Assembly (NCBI RefSeq): GCF_000276665.1
Contig: NW_004955459.1
Location: forward strand, 13,641,859-13,705,858
DNA length: 64,000 nt
Reading direction: 5' to 3'
DNA from: Chinchilla lanigera
Taxonomy: Eukaryota; Chordata; Mammalia; Rodentia; Chinchillidae
How positions within the stretch are numbered: the first letter of the stretch is position 1; each line of letters begins with the position of its first letter. Shown here in pieces: positions 12,584-24,119 of this stretch. Position numbers and translations under genes: made by a program. The notes beneath the pieces were generated by a model, which saw only the letters and a list, made by a program, of their open reading frames with translations, ran no database searches and was not told the origin of the DNA.

Positions 12584-12834
12584 AATATTGAACACTCTTT
12601 TACTTTCTAGCATAATAGAATTGGTTTTTCCGTTTTTCAGACATGAAATCAGCCACTTAACTTCAACTTATGATTAGTATTTGTTAGGTCAAATTTAGGC
12701 ATTATATGCACAAACAAGTCTCATGATATCCTTCAACCCAAAAGAAAAAATACTATTGGAAATACTGGAATGTAGACTTGTCTAATCCATCCTAGGTAGA
12801 TGATTACATGCTGGAGGATAAGTATTGAGCGTGT

Positions 12835-12870
12835 GTGTAAGTGTGTGTGTGCTGTAAGTGTATGTATTTG
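12835..12870. repeat. Short interrupted (GT)n repeat
   Basis: Runs of GT units around 12,831-12,866 separated by 'aa' and 'ctgtaa' interruptions. Confidence 0.7.
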
Positions 12871-13789
12871 AGTACACACAATGCAGTTAGAATATTTTTA
12901 AATAAAATTCAACACTACAACAACATTCTTCCACTCTGTGCCCCCTTCATATTTGCACCTCCTTCATTCAACCAATACTAATTAAAATAATCTTGTTCTT
13001 TCCAACAGTACCTGGACATATTAGTTTCAGAATTATCACACTATCAAAAAATTTACTAAAGTTAATGATATTTGTGCCAGACATTTGGACTTCAGAACAC
13101 ATCTTTCTAAGCATATAAGCCATGCATACTGTTGTCTGAATTTAAAATATCAATTACCAAATAAATTAATTAATATGGTAATTAGGAGGCAAGTTAGTAA
13201 ACTAAAAGGAATTATTTTTGTGTGGTAGTTATTAATTTGAAACTTTTTAGCATCAGTTTAATTTAAATGTTTTTGATTCATTTAAATTTGTTTTTTTATT
13301 AACAAGAATAATTTAGTTATTTAAATGTTGCACTATACACAGTGATCTTCAAAGAGGACCCATTTTCATTTCCTTCAAATACACCCCATTTTAATCTCTT
13401 CTATGGAGACATTTGATTTGTAGCTTCAACTTAGTCTTCTTTTTTTGTCTGAATGCATAAGCAGATACATAGCAAACAGATTAGTAGGGAGATAGATATA
13501 GCATAACTAAAAAAGAAAGAATTTTATGTTCTCTTCATATTCCATTATTTGTTAAGTAAAGGATAACATACTGTGGTCACTTTTACCAGCACATGTGCCG
13601 GTAAACAGATCAAGCCATAGAAATCTTCTTCATCCCCATGCTTTAATGGTCAAATAATATCCTGCTGAGAGGTTACATGCAAATTCTTAAATGAGTACCT
13701 TAGGTAGTTTCCAATGTATAATTACAACTATTCTTCAATTTAAAACCTCTAGTTTACATTGCTGTTCAATTAGGCTAAATATATTCTTG

Positions 13790-13886
13790 GTTTTTTTTTT
13801 GGTTTTTTTCCGGTACCGGGAACCGAACTCACGACCTTGCGCTTGCCAGGCAGGCACTTTGCCGCTGAGCTAAATCCCCAGCCCCA
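13790..13886 (-). mobile_element. ID-like tRNA-derived SINE
   Basis: Full-length minus-strand copy with a poly-T start, the CCGGTACCGGGAACCGAACTC block and a CTGAGCTAAATCCCCAGCCCC end. The 15-bp target-site duplication 'ctaaatatattcttg' is perfect at 13,775-13,789 and 13,887-13,901. Short open frames crossing it are SINE-derived. Confidence 0.93.
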
Positions 13887-13904
13887 CTAAATATATTCTT
13901 GATA

Positions 13905-14715
13905 GAGTCTTAAATATGGCATTGCTGAAACAAAAATATGAAGAAGCAGTATTTTAAAGTTATCTCCAGTTATATAAATTTTGCAGCTGATTTTCCAATG
14001 TATACCATTGCCCTTGATGTCTAAATTCTTTTATCAACAGCTGTTATTACTTAAATTTCCTTTGATAAATTGCCATTATCATCCACAAAGAGAAGTGAAT
14101 AAAATTGACTCTAATAGCGCATATTTGTCCAAATTTGAATAAGGCAATACTTTCCATTTCTGTACGTATTTTATGTCTATTCTTGGCTGGTTATAATTAT
14201 AGACTATGTTTTCAGAAATATCTCTGCATTATGACATTAACTCTTTTTAAATTTAATTTAATTTTTATTATAAAAATTGAAAAACTTACAAAACAATAGT
14301 GAAGACAAAAATCAAAATCACACAAAAACAACAAAATGATATATGACCTCAAAACAAAATGATAGAAATTTACAATGGTTGCTTCATTACACACTGTTAT
14401 CATCAACAAAGTTGCTCAGTCCACTAGACATAAGAATGTAAGATTAATTGAACAATCAAAAACAGTAACAAGTACAAAATAAATAAATAAATAAAATTAA
14501 AATAAACATTGGAAATGATGCAGAGCTTCACCATACAAGATGATAGGGGTTCAACAATGGTTCTTATAGTGTTTATATTAAACTTATTTTTAATCCTTGA
14601 GTCTTTTCCATACTTACATTTTTCATTTCATAAGCATTGCACTTTAGGTCCTATATTAAGCAGATTTCTCAATATTGGGACACAATATCTGATAGCAACA
14701 ATTGAAAAGACAACA
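13905..14715. other. No gene seen; AT-rich DNA
   Basis: Contains a short (AAAT)n run near 14,478-14,495 and AT-rich sequence of uncertain repeat origin. Overlapping frames on both strands at 14,105-14,409 are low-complexity. Confidence 0.4.
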
Positions 14716-14724
14716 GGTTATTTG

Positions 14725-14990
14725 GCTTAGGATTTCAGAGGACTGAGTCCATGGCAAACTGAGTCCAAGACAGAAATATCATGATGAAAGGTCATGGCAG
14801 AATCATACTACTTCGAGTATGATGGCTGGGAATCAGAACAAAGGAATTGCTAGGGAGGAAGGAGCATGGGACCAGACAGAGACCCCCAAGGCCTCACCAC
14901 CAGGGCTCCATCATACACCCCCAGGTGTATGCTCCATCAATGCCCTTGGCCATCCCAAAGTCTTCCAAATTCAAGCTCCATCCTAATTAC
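14725..14990 (-). mobile_element. MaLR-like LTR remnant, minus strand
   Basis: The order 'aggatttcagaggactgagtccatggc', then 'atgatgaaaggtcatggcagaa', then 'ggaggaaggagc', then a C-rich block matches the interior of reversed MaLR LTRs. Neither end is clear. Open frames at 14,847-15,080 lie within or beside it and are not credible genes. Confidence 0.45.
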
Positions 14991-14999
14991 CATCAAATA

Positions 15000-16700
15000 C
15001 AAACAAATATCTTTCTCATATTTCTTTATTTTAAGTATTCTTTTGTAAATTACATGCACTGTGCAAATCTTTCAGTATGACATAAATATAATTCTGTAAC
15101 CCAATATAATATTAATCCCTTCCAGCTTTATTAAAATATATAAAGAACTATTCATACATTTAGAGAATTGCTTACTGAACAGCCTGAGAAGGCTAACACT
15201 CAAAAGCCTCACAGGAAGTTAGTCTGAATGTCAAACAACTTTTCCAGATGGAGACTTACTCATTTATGAGTTTAACTCTTCTATTTTTTCTGTCATGATC
15301 ATAATAATATTCTGATGCCTATATTCATTAAGTCTTTTGCATTTCACCAAAATTGCCCATGTGGTAACTCTCATAAAAATCAGACAATTAAATCTTTCTC
15401 CAACACACCATTATTATTTTCATTAAAGCCATGTTTTCTTTTGAATATTGAGCTTTTTGTTTACTTTTTATTTTCAATTCTAATGAATGCGTTCATCATG
15501 GGAACTTGGAACATGTACATATCACATCCTGATATTTTCCCCTTCTCCTTTATGATAAATGTTTTCACATTTGTTAGAAGAATGTTATGTGTTGATAATT
15601 AAATGCACTGCGTGCCACCAGCCTGCACAGCATATCATAATAGCTGAGATTTTAATAACTATATTGATTATATAGATGAAGGATTTGAGTTACAGAGTAC
15701 GATGGTTATTCATGCAAAGTACATAGTTAGTAGGGAACAATATGGGTATTTCAGCTTGGATTTTTCACAGCCCAAGACTTTAACTGACTGTACAAAGAAA
15801 AGTTTTAGGTGATCTCATAGATTTTGTACTATCAGCATATCCAAACCATCCAGTGCTGCTGAGCTGAACTTCTTTAGTGGTTAATTTTCTCTTTTGTAAA
15901 GAACGTATGATAGGACTTTAAGACAGGGATTATAATAATGTTTCTGAGACTGTTTTCCAACCATGCATTGGGCAAGGAAGGAACACGTTGGAAAGAAGTA
16001 AAAGATCAGAAGATTTGCATAGCCTTTGAGAACCAAACACTTCACTTTGAAAAATATCTAAGTCACCTTAACAAAATGGTAAGAAATAATCCTTTCAAAA
16101 GTGTTAAAGCCCAAGGAAAAAAACTCTATTATATTATCTTTCCTTGAAATTTCTTCTTCATGATCTTAACCTGCTTTAAAAAGACACATATGAAAGATAG
16201 ATATTTAATAAAGGAAAACTAAACTTCAAAGACACTTTGAATAAGGCATTACCATAACTAATTTACAGGCCTAACAGCTACATGAAGGAAAATTTCAAGA
16301 TCTAAAAGGTCAGCTTGCACTGGGGATTGAAAAGTGTTGAGTAGGTGGTCTCATTCTGTTTCCAGGAGCTTTTAAGGATCTTTTCATCTTCAAGTCAATT
16401 TTTGACCAACAAAGTTCTTAACTTTTTTTTCCCTCCAGAAAAATGCTTCATAGACCACTGATTCCTGTAACCTGAACCATCAAAGTAAAAGATGTGATAG
16501 TCAGGTGACTGGGAAATTGTACCGGAAATCTGCAATGCACATTTCACATATTAGACACTGAGCAAGGATATGGAAAAGGAAAACTGTTCTTCACACCCAA
16601 AGATATTTCATCGGTATTTTTATTCCCTCTCAAAACACTGAGAAACATTCTTATAGGTGGAGAAATGTTGTCCTAAAAGTAGCTTACATTAACTCTTCTA
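15000..16700. other. No gene seen; unique AT-rich DNA
   Basis: Short open frames (for example 95 codons at 15,315-15,602 and 69 codons at 15,938-16,147) have no recognisable product. I could not identify repeats or splice-site pairs. Confidence 0.45.
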
Positions 16701-16769
16701 TACTCATGTCCCAGCTTCCTCCAGACTTTTCTTCTCCTGTACCCCCAACCCTCACAACTTCCTGTAGGA

Positions 16770-16925
16770 TTCATTCCTTCCATACATTTTAAGTTCTGTT
16801 TGGGCAGGAGCCTTGTCTGCCCTCAGTGCATTATCCAAGAGCCTTACGCAGTCACTGGTACATGGTAAGACTTTAATGACTATGTTCAGTAAATAAATAT
16901 TTCATAAATGTGTTGAATGAATGTG
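16770..16925 (+). mobile_element. LINE2 3' end
   Basis: The block order is characteristic: 'gggcaggagccttgtctgccctcagtgcattatcc', then 'ggtacatggtaagactttaatgac', then 'aataaatatttcataaatgtgttgaatgaatg'. The closing TGAATGAATG-type tail marks the LINE2 3' terminus on the plus strand. Confidence 0.75.
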
Positions 16926-17099
16926 AGTGAATGAGTAAATAGAAACAACAATCACAGGTTCACAAATGTATTCAAACAAGATCACTTCAATCATCCCTTC
17001 TGTACGTAATGAGATACACATTTAATTCTCACTAAGCACCTGATAGATGGAAATTCAGTTGTAATAAAATGATTAAGGATGTGAATTTTTGATAGGATT

Positions 17100-17325
17100 G
17101 GTTGAATTGCTTTTGTAAACAGTCACGTAGTTAATGTTTTAGACTTTGTGAGTCATGCCATATCTGTGGTGAAACTCTACTATTATACTGTGAAAGTTCT
17201 GTAAATAAGAAGAATAAGTGAGTGGAGTGACTGTATTCAAATAATATTTTATTTACAGAAAGAAGCAGAAGTGTCCAGTATCATTATTTGCCGACTTGCA
17301 TGCCCACATGGAAAGAAAGGGCCAA
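17100..17325. mobile_element. Ancient DNA-transposon-like repeat (hAT-type, tentative)
   Basis: The run 'tagttaatgttttagactttgtgagtcatgcc...tctgtggtgaaactctact', then 'aataatattttatttacag', then 'tttgccgactt' matches the order of a common non-autonomous mammalian repeat. Heavily diverged; the class is from memory and tentative. Confidence 0.45.
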
Positions 17326-17339
17326 GCACATGGAGAAAT

Positions 17340-18006
17340 TTGAACACTCTAGGCAATGTTTCAGTTGCTAGGGAGAATGCATAATGGTGCATAAATTTTT
17401 AAAATGGTTTGTAATTTTTCAAAAGCTAAACAGATTTTCCTTCTCTATTGAATAATTCCACTCCTAAGTGCTATTCTATTTCACTTAAGAGAAATGAAAA
17501 TATATGTACTTCAAACCCAATAAATTAAAAACATTTGCACAATAGTAGAATGGAGAGTTAAAATAGAAACAATCTCAATTTTCATCAGCTGAAAAATGGA
17601 TATATAAAATTGTGGTTAAATCCATGAAATGAAGTATTATTAGGCAGAAGTACTGGTAGATACTCAATACACATGAGTCTCAAAGAAACATTACAGTACA
17701 TTAAAGAAGTCAGACAAAAATAGCATATATTGCATAATAACATTAGGGGCAATGTTCTGATAATCACCTGCATAGAGACTGGAAGTAGATGTGGGTTTGT
17801 TTGTGTCTGGGAGCTGAGTGACAGGTGAACAGTGGAGGGAAGAAAAAGTGACTTTAATGTGTTGAAGGTCTCTTTTTGGGGAGGATGATGAACGTTTTCT
17901 AAAATTTGATGAAGGTAATAAATGCACAGTTCTACAAATTGGATAAAAACTAATGAACTGTGCACTTTGTATAAACTTTCTGCCATGTAAATTATTTTTA
18001 AATAAA
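17340..18006 (+). mobile_element. Old LINE1 3' end (ORF2 C-terminus plus 3' UTR)
   Basis: The plus strand follows the L1 ORF2 terminal order: 'aattccactcctaagtgc', 'agagaaatgaaaatatatgt', 'atcagctgaaaaatggatata', 'aagaagtcagacaaaaatagc'. It ends with 'aactgtgcac...gccatgtaaattatttttaaataaa'. Stops and indels break the frame. Two overlapping minus-strand open frames (133 and 124 codons) are antisense to this element and are not genes. Confidence 0.78.
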
Positions 18007-18544
18007 GCTATTAGGGAAAACAATTTATTTTTAAGTGGCAGAGTTTTTCCAATTCTTGTATTCATTTTATTTGTGAAGCTCCCTTTTCTCTGAGAAATAA
18101 TTCAATTTGCTTAATCTGATTTGCACATCATTTTTAGGACACATATTTTATAAAATGCACACCTGCACGGGTACAGAAGAGGAAGAGAAACTTTCATCTT
18201 ATGATTCAGGCAAAGAAAGACTAGATCCTTGAGAATAAATTCTGGAAGCAAAGAATGACATCTTCCTGCCTTCTAACAGTGAAGCTGGTGTGATTCTTCT
18301 GACCTGGCGCAGTAACTGGATCTGATGTCTGTTGCCTATTTTCTTACAGAGAATCCCATGTGATTTTCTAGGTGGTCTCTAGATTGTGAGTTTCACACTC
18401 TGACTGACTGAGTCATGAATGCAGTGCCAAGAACTTGCCCAGTACCTTCCAAAAATGCTGGCCTTCATATTATTTGTAGAGAACAGGGAAGTAAATACAG
18501 CAAAGGATTCCAAATCAGAAAAATGAGCTTTAAAGAAGCTACTT

Positions 18545-19075
18545 GGTCATTAATTGTGATATGTCAACTTGAGTTGAGTAAGAACTGAGTAGCAGATCAG
18601 TAAAGTTCTGGATAGGTCTTTGGATGATTGACACACAGGCCACAAACTGAGGAGGAAAGACCCACTCTGGGTGTGGGTGGCACCAATCAACAGGCTTGTA
18701 ATTTAGGAAAAAAAAAAAGGGAAAAGAGAAGGAAATCTTCCCCTTTATAGCAGGACCTCCAGTGTTTGCCATGCCTTTGGACGTTGGTCTGCAATAGAGA
18801 CTCCTCAGGTTTCCACTGTGGACTCTTTAGGTTTCCAACAGAGTCACACTTGTGACCATAGTAAGCTTCCAGGTCTTCAACCTTCAACAGCTACTGGGTC
18901 CTCCTACTCTCCAAAGTGCAGATGGCCATTTTGGATTCCTCCACCTCTGATTCTGCAGATGGCCTCTGGGACTTCCCCTTGTGACCCTGTTAGCCTACCT
19001 AATAATTCCATTGTATAATTACATTTTATATTGATTCTCTTCTTCTAGTGAACTCTAATAAAGTCTAGGATCTTG
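18545..19075 (+). mobile_element. MLT1/MaLR-like LTR, plus strand
   Basis: The segment begins 'gtgatatgtcaacttgagttgag', contains 'cactctgggtgtgggtggcaccaatca', and ends near 'gaactctaataaag', a layout typical of mammalian MLT-type LTRs. Repeated 'ggtttccaacag / cagatggcc' modules in the 3' half fit the same family. Overlapping open frames here are LTR-derived. Exact subfamily unknown. Confidence 0.5.
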
Positions 19076-19079
19076 TTCT

Positions 19080-20500
19080 TTGGCACATATTTGATCTATC
19101 TGAACCTCAGCTAGATGAAATGGAAGGTAATGATATAAGCCTTCCTAACCAGTTCTTGACATATACCTGAAAGAGCTGTGTATTCTAAAAAACAAACTTC
19201 TAGAGAAATACTCAACATGAGTATTGTGGCAATTGTGACAGATATTGACTTTTTTTTAATCATTTGGTTTAATTCTTGGAACTTAGGGATGACAGTGTGA
19301 ATAGATATATATATCTATATGTAAAAGAAATATTTTCAAGTATATTTGCAGAAATACTTGAATGGGAGTGGAAAATTCAACTATATTTTGATTAAACCTA
19401 CACAAAGTTTGAGAGTTGCTAAAGGTAGGTGTTCTATCAGAGTAGTCTTGGCCCACAGAAAGGTCAGTGGTGGCAAATCTATACCACACATACCACAGGA
19501 AACAAACAGAGCCCTCTTGGTTGGCATGGAAGCCACGTTGCCCCAGCACCACCCTAGCATTGCTCCAGGCAGCTGAACTGCAGGGTTGGCACATTGCAAT
19601 GAGTAAGTGGGTTTTGTTGAAGTTTGGGAACCCAGTCTCTAAAATTTCACCATCACTGACGCTGGTAGAAAAATGCTTGACCCGTGGTCAATGCCCCGCA
19701 ACCTTATCCTCGATCACCTTGTTGTCTTTCCTCATCTTAACAATAGCTGAACTTTTTAAATGATTGAAAAGCGTGAAAAGTTTAGAACGTGTCATATTAA
19801 TGAATAGATGAAATATAAACATTCACCTTATTTTTCAGTCACACCTGGCATGCATTTATGTGCCTTTTTCTGAGTCTGTGTTTTGATAAGATTCTCTAAG
19901 TAATTTATGGCCATCCATAACCTTAAAAGCCATTTTACCAATCTGCTGTGACCTTATCAACATCAAGAATAGAAGAAGTGCAATAGGCCTGGAGTTTGGA
20001 AGAGTTGTTCTAGTTCAGTACTACACACAGCAAAATATTAAACACAAAGAAAGTAATCCTGATACAGTAAGTGTGTAACAATAGATCATGCTTAACTCCA
20101 CAAGTGAAGGACTTGCATTTCTACTCACTGTTCTGTTCTCTGTAGTGCAAATAGATTTTCCTTCAGTTGACTTGATCAATGGATACATTTGCTGGCTAGT
20201 AAGTAGTCCCAAATGACTTAGAAGGGTTCAGAAAGAGACTCAATCTGTTGCTCCAAATTCAATGGTATTGTGCTAAAAACACTTTTTCTAAGGCCCTGCA
20301 AACTAATTTAAATATAGGAGGTATTATTTGGATCAGTCATTGGTGTTTCCTTTCTTAGATACTCTTGAAAATGTTTTTGCTTTTTTAAAATCAATGTTTC
20401 CCCCCAAGTTTTCTCTTTTACATCTGTTCTTTCCAGGAAATTCTAATAAGTATTGTGAAGAATATATTTAATGTTTCTAGAATGTTCTTATCCTTGCACT
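19080..20500. other. No gene seen; part possibly diverged repeat
   Basis: Overlapping frames lie on both strands between 19,283 and 19,763 (103, 98, 76 and 72 codons). The local GC content is higher, but there is no motif or splice pair I trust. Confidence 0.35.
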
Positions 20501-20514
20501 CTCAAGAAGTACAT

Positions 20515-20621
20515 TTTTTTTTTTTTTTTTTGGTTTTTCTCCGGTACCGGGAACCGAACTCACAACCTTGCGCTTGCCAGGCAGGCGCTTTTACTGCTGA
20601 GCTAAATCCCATCCCCAGCCC
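20515..20621 (-). mobile_element. ID-like tRNA-derived SINE
   Basis: Minus-strand copy with a long T run, CCGGTACCGGGAACCGAACTC and GAGCTAAATCCC. There is a small 'atccc' duplication near its end. The 12-bp target-site duplication 'caagaagtacat' is perfect (20,503-20,514 and 20,622-20,633). Confidence 0.92.
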
Positions 20622-20759
20622 CAAGAAGTACATATTTCTGTACATATCACATACTTTAAAAATCAAGTTTAACACCAAGGTGAGGAAGACCATATTATTT
20701 ACAGGTCACTCAAGAAAGTTAAAAGTAGTTTTCACAGATAGGAAAGAAATATAATGATA

Positions 20760-22200
20760 AAAAAGAGGAAAAAGAACTCCACCACCAAAACTAATAGACG
20801 ATTCATTCTGAGAGCCATTTGTTATTTTTGCAAATGATGTCTTTTTCATCACAAACCTTAAGAAGTGGGAAGACTAATATCTCAAAAAATACAGGCTATT
20901 CTATTGCCTTCTTTAAAGGAATAAGGCCATGCATATTACAGATGTATAAGATTATTAAAAACTTTTGTGGGCTCTCTAGAGCAAATGGAATATAGCCTTA
21001 GCGTTTATTGAGCAACTGTAAATAGATGGAACTAAAATAGTACTTAGTCCTCTGAATAAATTTGCTGGGAAGGGAAATATACCCTAAATTTTTTTTCTTA
21101 TTCTGAAATTTACATGACAGATTTTACATTATAGAATTCCACTATAGAAATAGTCCTTACATGTTTACATTTTCTCTTATATGAAATTAACAAACTATAG
21201 TGATCTCAAGGTCTATACAGAAGTAATCTCAAAGAAAAAGCAATCAATTTCTAAAATGAATAGGGCCCATCTTCCTCTCTTTCCTATTTAGATGTGCTCC
21301 ATGCGTTGTGTTGGCTGTTATCACAAAGCATTGCCTATTTACTAAAGATAATTTTCCTGCATTGGAAAATTAGTAACTACAAATAATTACTGTGATTAAA
21401 ACTGAAATATTTTATGATAAAGAGATAATTATAGTATTTATTCCTATTTCCACTCCTGAAAGCTGGCATTTAAACAGATGCCCAGAATAAAAAGTGTTAG
21501 TAATGTTATCTAAAATAGTTTAGAAGTTTATTGTTACTTTATGGCTCAAAAGGATACTCTAGCACCATAGTCTCTGTATTTATTTGTTATTTGAACCTAA
21601 TAGTTGAAATAAGTACAAAAAAGATTTTACACCACTCATTAGTGTGGTCACCACCTTTCTACTCCCAAATGATAAAAATGTCATTTTGAGGAGTACAGAG
21701 AAAATTATGTTTACACAGTGAGCTATCAGCTTCCGGATGTGTGTAAGATTTGTCTTGCCTTCTTAAGCAGAAGATGTGGTGGTACACACATGTAATTCCT
21801 ACAGAAAGATTGTATTGCAATTTGAGCCTGTCGCCTTGGTATACCTATGCATACAGTTCTCTTTCTCCTCAAAACATGACTGGACATGAACAATGAGTTA
21901 AGTACATGCTACCATGGTGACACATTCCTCGTGGAAGTTACCTCAATCAGAAGGAAGATATTTGATAAGCATGAGCAAATTTCCCTGATCATAGAAGTTT
22001 CTCATAAAATAAAGACTTGCTGATCTTTACAATATGGAGAAATGGTTTTAAATTGAGATACTTTTATGTGAACGGATAGAGAATTATGACATTTTAAGTC
22101 ATCCAAAAGCATCAACTCCACCAGCAGTGTTAGTATAGACAGTTTCTTCCTAAACTATGAGAATCTTTTGCCCTAGTTGACAGTGCTTAGCAAGGTTGAT
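20760..22200. other. No gene seen; a weak SINE-like patch near 21,770-21,860
   Basis: Mostly unique AT-rich DNA. 'gatgtggtggtacacacatgtaattcc' at about 21,773 resembles the start of a plus-strand B1 SINE, but the body is too diverged to assign. Confidence 0.4.
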
Positions 22201-22230
22201 TTCTCCCCACCCCACCCCACCGCACCCCTG

Positions 22231-22376
22231 CTCTTTTTGAGACAGGGTCTCGCTATGCATTTCAGGCTGGTTTTGAGCTCACTTTGCAGCCCAGGTTGGT
22301 CTCCAACTCACAGTAACCCTCCTGCCTCAGCCTCCTGAGTGCTGGAATTACACGTGTGTGCCACCACATCTGCTTG
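22231..22376 (-). mobile_element. B1-type 7SL-derived SINE, minus strand
   Basis: The plus strand reads 'gagacagggtctcgctatgcat', then two related 'caggctgg/caggttgg' modules, the rodent B1 internal duplication. It ends 'cctcctgagtgctggaattacacgtgtgtgccaccaca'. Confidence 0.88.
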
Positions 22377-22989
22377 ATTTCCAACCATAACAGTTGACCT
22401 TTGTTTTGCCTCATTCACCTCCATGAGTGAGGGCAAACCTTTCAATGACAAGAGCCCAGACTGCAAACCAAAAGCCATTAATTTATTGAAAAAGCCAACA
22501 CTGCAACTAAACCTGGATACTGAAGTTTTAGTTTAGAACAAAACAGCTCATACATTAACATCTTTTGTCTGAAAAGAAAAACACAGTAACACAAACACCA
22601 TAGGTTTGCCCCTACTGCCTTTGTGTCCCTGTAAATTTTCTAAACTGAGAATAATAAAGTAATTTTCAGCAAATCTTACTTCCCACATGCAGCAGGGAAA
22701 TGTAAAGTTGGTAGATATAAGTTTCTGAATCTAGACAGTTGCATTTCTTTAAAGTATCACTGTGTTCCACGGAGCGGTGAACAATGTATTGGTCTTTTAA
22801 ACATACAGAACATGTGGCTGTGTGCACAAAGGGTAGAGAAAGACCATAGGAAGATGGCCACTGTTTAAGACACAGTGGCTGACTAGATTCCAAGCTGCAG
22901 CCTGACCCAGTGCTCTCTTTTTAATCCTCTATTTCAATTTGTTCTTACTAAGACTATGATGACATTTATAAGACTCATCCTGATATTCT

Positions 22990-24110
22990 TTCCAAACTTT
23001 TAATATCACTCAGTCATCCAGTCAACACTCAAGCGCCAACTGCATGTAAAGTTAGAATGAAATCCCATCCTCTATGCATTTGCCAAAGTAGAACCATCAG
23101 TGACTAAACTCCACAGATGATATTAGGTGTTTTGACAGGAGTTTGCACACAGTGAAGCAGGGAGCTGAGAAAGTCATTTCTGTGTCTGGGTCACAAAAGG
23201 ACTCAAAATATGCATGCTATCTGACTATGGCTCTCGAGCAGGTGGCTACAGAATAGCAGAGGATTCCACAGAATAACCAGTGATGAATACTCACAGGACA
23301 ATTAGAAACTTTCCAATAAGTGCTGGCTTATTTCAAAAACCCATAGGGGGACAGGGGAATATTCGTCTTTTATGAAAAAATGGCTAAAATATAAGGAGAT
23401 GTGAAGTGCAGGCACTTCCTGCACAGATATTAGTCTTCTTGAATTACAGATAATGGAGACACATAAAGTATTTTAAGCAGAGAACTAATATCTCTGCATA
23501 TTATGTATGTTTCCAGTTGCTGGGGATACCACAAGAAATATGATTAAGTACTGCCCTATTTCTTGTGGTATCCCCAGCAACTGGAAACAAGCATAATATG
23601 CAAATGTGCACAAATCTTAAAGAACAAATGAATGAAACAAGATTAAACACTTAAGTATAATATGAAGGTCTATGTCAAAGAGGGAAGAGGCAAGTAGGAA
23701 CCTGAAGGATCTCATGAAGGTGACTGAGTACAGCAGCAGATTTATGGGAAAACTAAATTTATACACATCAGGGTTTTCAGTGATAGCATCCAATGGACAA
23801 CTGAGAAATTACTGTAAAATTCTGAAGCCATCAGAACTGGTGTCAGTCACATGAGATGGTGTCTGGACGTGGACAATTGTCTGTGGGAAATATGTGGCAT
23901 AACATTGATGTTAGACAATGTCAGCATTTATGGGAAAGCAGAAGTCTGGAAAGGATTACACTAGTAATCAAAGGGGTAATAGGTCAGTGAGAGCATTCAG
24001 TTGTCCTAGTAGACAGTTTTAGCGAAGTATATAGAGGAATGGTAGGCAACCTTGTCGAATTCTACAGGAAAGGCAATGAGAAAAAGACCTAAAAACAGCA
24101 TTAATATTGT
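22990..24110 (-). mobile_element. Diverged LINE2-like sequence, minus strand, holding a hairpin insertion
   Basis: Scattered blocks match the reversed LINE2 order: 'cactcagtcatccagtcaacactcaagcgccaac' near 22,990, 'tattttaagcagagaactaat' near 23,470, 'gcatccaatggacaactgagaa' near 23,785. They are separated by unrecognisable sequence. The 23,495-23,602 palindrome lies directly after the second block. Confidence 0.35.
23495..23602. repeat. 108-bp near-perfect hairpin: 46-bp arms, 16-bp loop
   Basis: Arms 23,495-23,540 and 23,557-23,602 are reverse complements at 44 of 46 positions. The inner 33 bp next to the loop match perfectly. The two mismatches are adjacent, and the outer 11 bp (TGCATATTATG / CATAATATGCA) match perfectly. 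The loop is 'tgattaagtactgccc'. No coding frame or known transposon ends are apparent. It could be a palindromic MITE, a foldback template-switch product, or a miRNA-type precursor if transcribed. Confidence 0.97.
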
Positions 24111-24119
24111 GAAATGTAA

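Noticed and set aside
17585..18065. Two overlapping minus-strand open frames of 133 and 124 codons
   Set aside because: They run antisense through an old L1 3' end and have repeat-derived composition.
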